Shown piece by piece: positions 59,717 through 64,000 of a stretch of 64,000 nt of DNA. The DNA comes from Rhizobiaceae bacterium. Lineage in GTDB: Bacteria > Pseudomonadota > Alphaproteobacteria > Rhizobiales > Rhizobiaceae. A model generated the notes under the pieces. The model was not told where the DNA came from. It did not search any database and worked only from the letters and a program-made list of their open reading frames with translations. The stretch spans positions 60,371 through 124,370 of the forward strand of contig JACVCH010000010.1 in assembly GCA_016742175.1 (NCBI GenBank). Direction: 5' to 3'. The position numbers were made by a program, and so were the translations under genes. Positions within the stretch are counted from its first letter, which is position 1. Each line of letters starts with the position of its first letter.

Positions 59717-60667
59717 ATGGACGTCATCACGACACGCGGGGTCGATCCCGCCAGCCGCAGCGCCCACTGGCATCAGGCCATCGCCAATGCCTATTTCCCG
59801 CTCGACCTCAAATTCCGCGATCCCGAGCGCTTCACCGGCGATCTCGCCAAATGGACGCTCGGCGGCGTCTCGCTGTCGCGCCTGCGCTCCGAGGCGCTCG
59901 CCTATCACCGCCTGCCGCGGCATCTGCGCGGCGAAAGCGACGAACAGCTCCTCATCACCATCCCCGTCCGCGCGCCGGTCCATTTCTCGCAACGCGGGCG
60001 CGACGTCACCTGCGCGCCGGGCGGCTACATCATCGAATGCGGCCACGAGCCCTACGAGTTCAGCTATGGCGAGCGCTCCGATCTCTGGGTGATGAAGGTC
60101 GACGCCGCGGCGCTGCGCGGCCGCATCCGCGCGCCCGAGCGCTTCTACGGCATGCAGTTCAACGGATCGGACGGCGTCTCCGGCCTGTTCGTCGCCATGC
60201 TGCACCAGATACCGACGCAGATCGGCTCGATGAGCGAGGAGGCGCGCGACGCGGTCGGCCAGCAACTCGTCGACCTCCTCGCGCTCTCCATCCGCGCCGA
60301 CGAGCGCACGCTCACCTCCGGCCAGTCGAGCGTGCGCGCCGCGCATCTGTCGCGTGTCGAAACCGTCGTGCGCGCCAATCTCCACCGCCGCGACCTCGAT
60401 CCCGAGCTGATCGCGCGGCGGTGCGGCATCTCGGTGCGCTACCTCCACGAAATCTTCCGCGACACCAACCAGACGCTCGGCCAGTGGGTGCGCGACATGC
60501 GGCTCGAAGCCGTGCGCGAAGACTTGAGCGCGGCCGGTCCGCAGGCGTCGATCGCCGAGATCTGCTTTGCGCGCGGCTTCGGCGACCTCGCCCATTTCAC
60601 CCGCCTCTTCAAGAGCCGCTTCGGCAAGGCGCCGGGCGAGTACCGCAAGGCCCTCCAGCAGGAGTGA
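59717..60667 (+). CDS. AraC family transcriptional regulator
   Basis: A 316-residue regulator with a cupin-like ligand domain in the first two thirds (LLITIPVRAPVHFSQRGRD) and a C-terminal double helix-turn-helix, ARRCGISVRYLHEIFRDTNQ and CFARGFGDLAHFTRLFKSRF. It diverges from hyuB-hyuA, so control of those genes is likely. GGGAGAGA lies about 7 bases before the ATG at 59717, which is preferred to an ATG 14 codons upstream. Confidence 0.9.
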   Translation: MDVITTRGVDPASRSAHWHQAIANAYFPLDLKFRDPERFTGDLAKWTLGGVSLSRLRSEALAYHRLPRHLRGESDEQLLITIPVRAPVHFSQRGRDVTCAPGGYIIECGHEPYEFSYGERSDLWVMKVDAAALRGRIRAPERFYGMQFNGSDGVSGLFVAMLHQIPTQIGSMSEEARDAVGQQLVDLLALSIRADERTLTSGQSSVRAAHLSRVETVVRANLHRRDLDPELIARRCGISVRYLHEIFRDTNQTLGQWVRDMRLEAVREDLSAAGPQASIAEICFARGFGDLAHFTRLFKSRFGKAPGEYRKALQQE

Positions 60668-60734
60668 TCCGCCTTCAAATCGCGGCACGGGCGCTCTAAG
60701 ACAGCGCCATCATGCCGTGAAGGACGCCTCGACC

Positions 60735-62609
60735 GTGACCCAGATTCCCGCTCTCCCCGACGATCTCCTGCTCGACGCCGCCGACGAAGTCACGATCCGG
60801 CAGGACCTCGTCCTCGTCGCGCTCGGCAAGCGGCCGGCCGACCGGATCGTGACGGTCGGGCGCCTGCTCGACGTCGGCTCGCGGACATGGATCGACGATG
60901 CCGAGATCGTCATTCGCGGCCGGCGCATCGCCTATGTCGGGCCGGCCGGTTCCTATGCGGGCGAGGCGGCGGAACGCATCGACCGCTCCAACCTTTCCGC
61001 CGTGCCGGGCTTCGGCGAGGTCCACAAGCACATCGAGAGCTCGCACCTGACGCCGGAGCACGAAGCCGCGCTCGTCCTGCCGCGCGGCAACACCTGGACC
61101 TGCGAGGCGAGCCACGAATTCTCCAATGTCGACGGCCCGCACAATCTCGAATTCTGGCTGACCGCCCGGCGCGCCGGCTCGCCGATGAAGATCTTCCCGC
61201 TGCCCGGCTCCGCCGTCCCGCCCACCGCCTATGAATGGGGCGGCGGCCATTTCGACGGCGCCGCGCAGGCCGGCTTCCTGACCGAAAGCCGGATGGTCGC
61301 GGGGCTCGACGAGGTGATGGACTGGCCCGCGGTCTGGAATCCGGACAATCCGTCCTACCGTCGGCTCTGGGGCATGATCGGCGCGACCTTCGCCCATCGC
61401 GGCGTCGTCGAAGGCCATGGCGCGGGGCTGCGCGACCTCGCCTCGATCAACGCCTTCGCGGCCGCGGGCCTCGCATCGGACCACGAGGCGTGGACGCCGC
61501 AGGAGGCGTGGGACAAGCTGCGGGCCGGCATCTTCGTCGAAATCCGCCCGCATTCGATGCCGCAGATCATCGGCGGGCTCCTCGAACGCGGGCTGACCGA
61601 CTGGAGCCAGGTCGCCTTCGCCACCGACGACCGCAGCGCCTCGGACACGCTGAAGATGGGCGCGACGGACCACAATGTGCGCCTTGCGATCGAGAGCGGC
61701 CTGTCGCCCGAGATCGCGATCCAGTGCGTCACCATCAACCCCGCCCGCCACATGCGGCTCACCCCGCATGTCGGCTCCATCGCCGCCGGCCGTTTCGCCG
61801 ATCTCGTGCTGCTCGACGATGTCGACACCCTCTCCATCGCCGAGGTCTGGGCGGACGGATTGCAGGTCTCGACCGGCAACCGCTATCTCGGCCCGCTGCC
61901 GACGATCGACTGGCCGCAATGGGCGACGCACACCGTCAACATCCAGCGCCGCCTGACCGGCGCCGATTTCGCGATTTCGGCCCCGCCTGGCCGCGACACC
62001 ATGAAAGCGGCGCTCCTGCGCCCCTTCCACTGGGACGACCATTTCATCGAAACCGAACTGCCCGTCGCGGATGGCGAGGTGCAGCGCGACACCGCGCGCA
62101 ACATCACCAAATTCGCCATCGTCGACCGCTTCTCGGGGCAGGGGCTCGTCTCGAAGATGTTCTGGCTCGGCTGCGGCCCGCAAACGGCCGACACCGCCGT
62201 CGGCTGCACGGTCGCGCATGACAAGCACAATATCTGGGTCGTCGGCTCGTCCGACGCGGCGATGGCTGAGGTCGTCAACCGCATCGTCGACAACCAGGGC
62301 GGCTGGGCGCTTTCAACCGGCGGCGAGATCGTCGCCGACGTGCGCTACGAGGTTGGCGGGCTGATGACCAACCGGTCGGCGGAAGACCTCGACGCCGACA
62401 TGGAGGCGCTCTACGCGGCGGCCGCCAAGATCGACTGGCTCTACGAGCCGACCTTCTCGCCGCGCTGGTTCCCCGGCTTCCCCGAACGCCTGCAATTCGC
62501 CACGCTCACCTGCGCCCCCTGGCGCTGGGTCCTCGTCGCGCCGACGGAGGCTGTGCCGCAAGGGTTCGTCAACGTCCAGACGGGCGAGAGCCATCCGGTC
62601 GTCTGGTGA
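60735..62609 (+). CDS. Adenine deaminase family protein
   Basis: A 624-residue amidohydrolase of the COG1001 family. The metal motif is VPGFGEVHKHIESSH, where the usual Asp before HxH is Glu; EGHGAGLRDL, GLASDHEAWT and FATDDRSASDT match further conserved sites, and the family-specific C-terminal domain is present from about residue 400. GAAGGA at 60719-60724 fits a GTG at 60735; another GTG at 60717 has no ribosome site. The family includes non-adenine hydrolases, so adenine is only a possible substrate here. Confidence 0.85.
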   Translation: MTQIPALPDDLLLDAADEVTIRQDLVLVALGKRPADRIVTVGRLLDVGSRTWIDDAEIVIRGRRIAYVGPAGSYAGEAAERIDRSNLSAVPGFGEVHKHIESSHLTPEHEAALVLPRGNTWTCEASHEFSNVDGPHNLEFWLTARRAGSPMKIFPLPGSAVPPTAYEWGGGHFDGAAQAGFLTESRMVAGLDEVMDWPAVWNPDNPSYRRLWGMIGATFAHRGVVEGHGAGLRDLASINAFAAAGLASDHEAWTPQEAWDKLRAGIFVEIRPHSMPQIIGGLLERGLTDWSQVAFATDDRSASDTLKMGATDHNVRLAIESGLSPEIAIQCVTINPARHMRLTPHVGSIAAGRFADLVLLDDVDTLSIAEVWADGLQVSTGNRYLGPLPTIDWPQWATHTVNIQRRLTGADFAISAPPGRDTMKAALLRPFHWDDHFIETELPVADGEVQRDTARNITKFAIVDRFSGQGLVSKMFWLGCGPQTADTAVGCTVAHDKHNIWVVGSSDAAMAEVVNRIVDNQGGWALSTGGEIVADVRYEVGGLMTNRSAEDLDADMEALYAAAAKIDWLYEPTFSPRWFPGFPERLQFATLTCAPWRWVLVAPTEAVPQGFVNVQTGESHPVVW

Positions 62610-62615
62610 CGCGCA

Positions 62616-63938
62616 TCAGCCGGCCGCGTCGATCCGCGCCATTTCCGCCTTGAACTCGCGCGCGATCTGCAGCGCGTCGCGCATCGCTCGGCGGCGCTCG
62701 ACGGTCTTGACCTCGCGCCCGCGCATCAGCCATTTGCCGGCCACCATCACGTCGCGGACATCGACCGGCATCGCGCAGAAGACCAGCGTCGCGTAGATGT
62801 CGTAGATCGGCTGCATCCGCGCGGCCGACACGTCGATCCTGATCAGATCGGCCTGCTTGCCGGGCTCCAGCGAGCCGATCGCGGCGTCCATGCCCAGCAC
62901 GCGCGCGCCCTCGATGGTCGCCATGCGGATGACCTCGCGCGCGGGCATCGGCTTGCGCGAATGGCCGGCGAGCTTCTGGAACATCGTCACCGGTGCGAAT
63001 TGCGAAAACAGGTCGAGCGTGTTGCCGCTCATCGGCCCGTCGGTCGCGATGCCGACCGGAATGCCCGCCGCGCGCATCGCCTCCACCGGCGCGATGCCGC
63101 GCCCGGCCTTGGCGTTGGAGCGGGCATTGTGCGCGACGCAGACGCCGGCATGCGCCATCTTCTCGATGTCGCTTTCCGACACATGCAGGCAGTGCGCGCA
63201 GATCAGCCCCTTGCGCAACAGCCCCGCCTTCTCCACCACCTCGACCGGGCGCAATCCGTGCGTCTTCGCGCACCACTCCATCTCCGAATCCATCTCGGCC
63301 AGATGGATCTGCACCGGAACATCGGGATGGTCGTCCGCCCAGCGCGCGACGCGGTTCATCACCGCGATGTCGGTCGAATAGGGTGCGTGCGGCGCGATCG
63401 ACGCCGTCACGCGCTTGTGGCCGGCGAACTCCGCCACCAGGGCTTCGGTCAGCGCGAAGCCCTCGTCGATCGACTTGTGGTCCGGCGGGTCGAAATCGGC
63501 GATCGTCTGGCCGACCACGCCGCGAATGCCCGCCTCGTCGACGACGCGGCCGACCTCCGCCTCGAAATAATACATGTCCGCGACGGTCGTCACCCCCGCC
63601 TCGATCAGTTCGAGCGCGGCGAGCCGCGTGCCGGTCCGCACCATCTGCGGCGTGACGAACTTGCGCTCCATCGGCAGCACGTAGCGATAGAGCCGGTCGT
63701 CGACATCCTCGCCGAGGCCGCGAAACAGCGTCATCGCCATGTGGCAATGCGGATTGACCATGCCCGGCATGACGATGTCGCCGCCGACATCGACCACCTC
63801 CGCGCCCTCGATTTTCGGCGCTTCGCCCGAGCCGGTCGCGGTGATCGTCTCACCGTCGACCTGTATCCAGCCGGCTTCGACGACGGGCATGTCGGCGGTG
63901 CAGGGGAGGAGGGTGGCGTTGGCGAGGAGGGTGGTCAT
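62616..63938 (-). CDS. Zn-dependent amidohydrolase (TrzA/SsnA/MtaD-like)
   Basis: A 440-residue cytosine-deaminase-like amidohydrolase that acts on rings such as triazines, guanine or S-adenosylhomocysteine in its relatives. Metal ligands are in MVNPHCHMAMTL, VQIHLAEMDSE, LICAHCLHVSE and ATDGPMSGNTLD, all intact. It is convergent with the adenine deaminase-family gene, with 6 bases between the stops. A palindromic repeat begins a short distance upstream of its start. Confidence 0.9.
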   Translation of the reverse strand: MTTLLANATLLPCTADMPVVEAGWIQVDGETITATGSGEAPKIEGAEVVDVGGDIVMPGMVNPHCHMAMTLFRGLGEDVDDRLYRYVLPMERKFVTPQMVRTGTRLAALELIEAGVTTVADMYYFEAEVGRVVDEAGIRGVVGQTIADFDPPDHKSIDEGFALTEALVAEFAGHKRVTASIAPHAPYSTDIAVMNRVARWADDHPDVPVQIHLAEMDSEMEWCAKTHGLRPVEVVEKAGLLRKGLICAHCLHVSESDIEKMAHAGVCVAHNARSNAKAGRGIAPVEAMRAAGIPVGIATDGPMSGNTLDLFSQFAPVTMFQKLAGHSRKPMPAREVIRMATIEGARVLGMDAAIGSLEPGKQADLIRIDVSAARMQPIYDIYATLVFCAMPVDVRDVMVAGKWLMRGREVKTVERRRAMRDALQIAREFKAEMARIDAAG

Positions 63939-63964
63939 CGACGTACGCCGATCGCGGGAAGCGC

Positions 63965-64000
63965 CCTATGTTGCCCCCCTCTGGCCTGCCGGCCATCTCC
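63965..64000. repeat. Intergenic palindromic repeat, copy 3 (partial, inverted)
   Basis: CCTATGTTGCCCCCCTCTGG and then CCTGCCGGCCATCTCC match the right arm of the repeats at 1353-1492 and 4455-4590 read backwards (their CAACGTAGGG edge reads CCTACGTTG). It is cut by the window end. The GGCC core differs again from GGAC and GGGC in the other copies. Confidence 0.75.

Overview
The window is GC-rich, densely coded alphaproteobacterial chromosome, almost certainly from the Hyphomicrobiales (Rhizobiales), perhaps a Mesorhizobium/Phyllobacteriaceae-like bacterium. The support is a CpdR cell-cycle regulator beside an N-formylglutamate amidohydrolase and tRNA-Val(GAC), an alpha-r14-like sRNA with an anti-Shine-Dalgarno loop, a ROSE thermometer before ibpA, an ExoD protein, TRAP carriers, and intergenic palindromes of the kind common in this order. 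No phage, integrase, insertion sequence or CRISPR array is seen.

Left part (1-24 kb): a glutamine synthetase-family gene (cut by the left edge) with a class III aminotransferase; a WD40 protein with a COG0523 (CobW) GTPase; a Tat-exported intradiol dioxygenase-like protein; a creatininase-family hydrolase; MarR and LacI regulators; a DMT exporter; a 2-hydroxyacid dehydrogenase; a gamma-glutamyl-GABA hydrolase-like amidotransferase; a TRAP transporter split by exoD; a fused indolepyruvate ferredoxin oxidoreductase; and a membrane GGDEF-EAL protein.

Middle (24-38 kb): heat-shock gene ibpA with a visible RpoH-type promoter and ROSE element, convergent with a four-gene bufferin/gig operon (bufA-bufB-bufC-doxX) that should make a cysteine-modified RiPP metallophore. 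Then come threonine aldolase, glutamate synthase gltB-gltD, a HisN-like phosphatase, the sRNA, an N-formylglutamate amidohydrolase, cpdR and tRNA-Val.

Right part (38-64 kb): an accessory catabolic region for nitrogenous, probably cyclic-amide compounds. A LysR gene diverges from pxpA - biotin carrier - biotin carboxylase - divergent pxpB - pxpC, which ends against a GntR-type regulator with two DNA-binding domains. A long plus-strand run follows: ABC ATPase, two permeases, two SDR dehydrogenases, Tat-exported binding protein, second ATPase, HP0310-type polysaccharide-deacetylase-fold hydrolase, a small Cys/His protein, a second COG0523 GTPase, a binding protein with no signal peptide, and a GNAT enzyme. 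It closes with hyuA/hyuB (hydantoinase/oxoprolinase), an AraC regulator, an adenine deaminase-family protein and a Zn amidohydrolase. Uptake, ring opening by ATP- or metal-dependent hydrolases and metal delivery by the GTPase form a plausible pathway, but the substrate cannot be named from sequence.

The candidates most worth following are the bufferin operon, the deacetylase/Cys-His protein/GTPase/leaderless binding protein module, and the carboxylase-linked pxp cluster. A palindromic repeat with compensating arm changes occurs at least three times.
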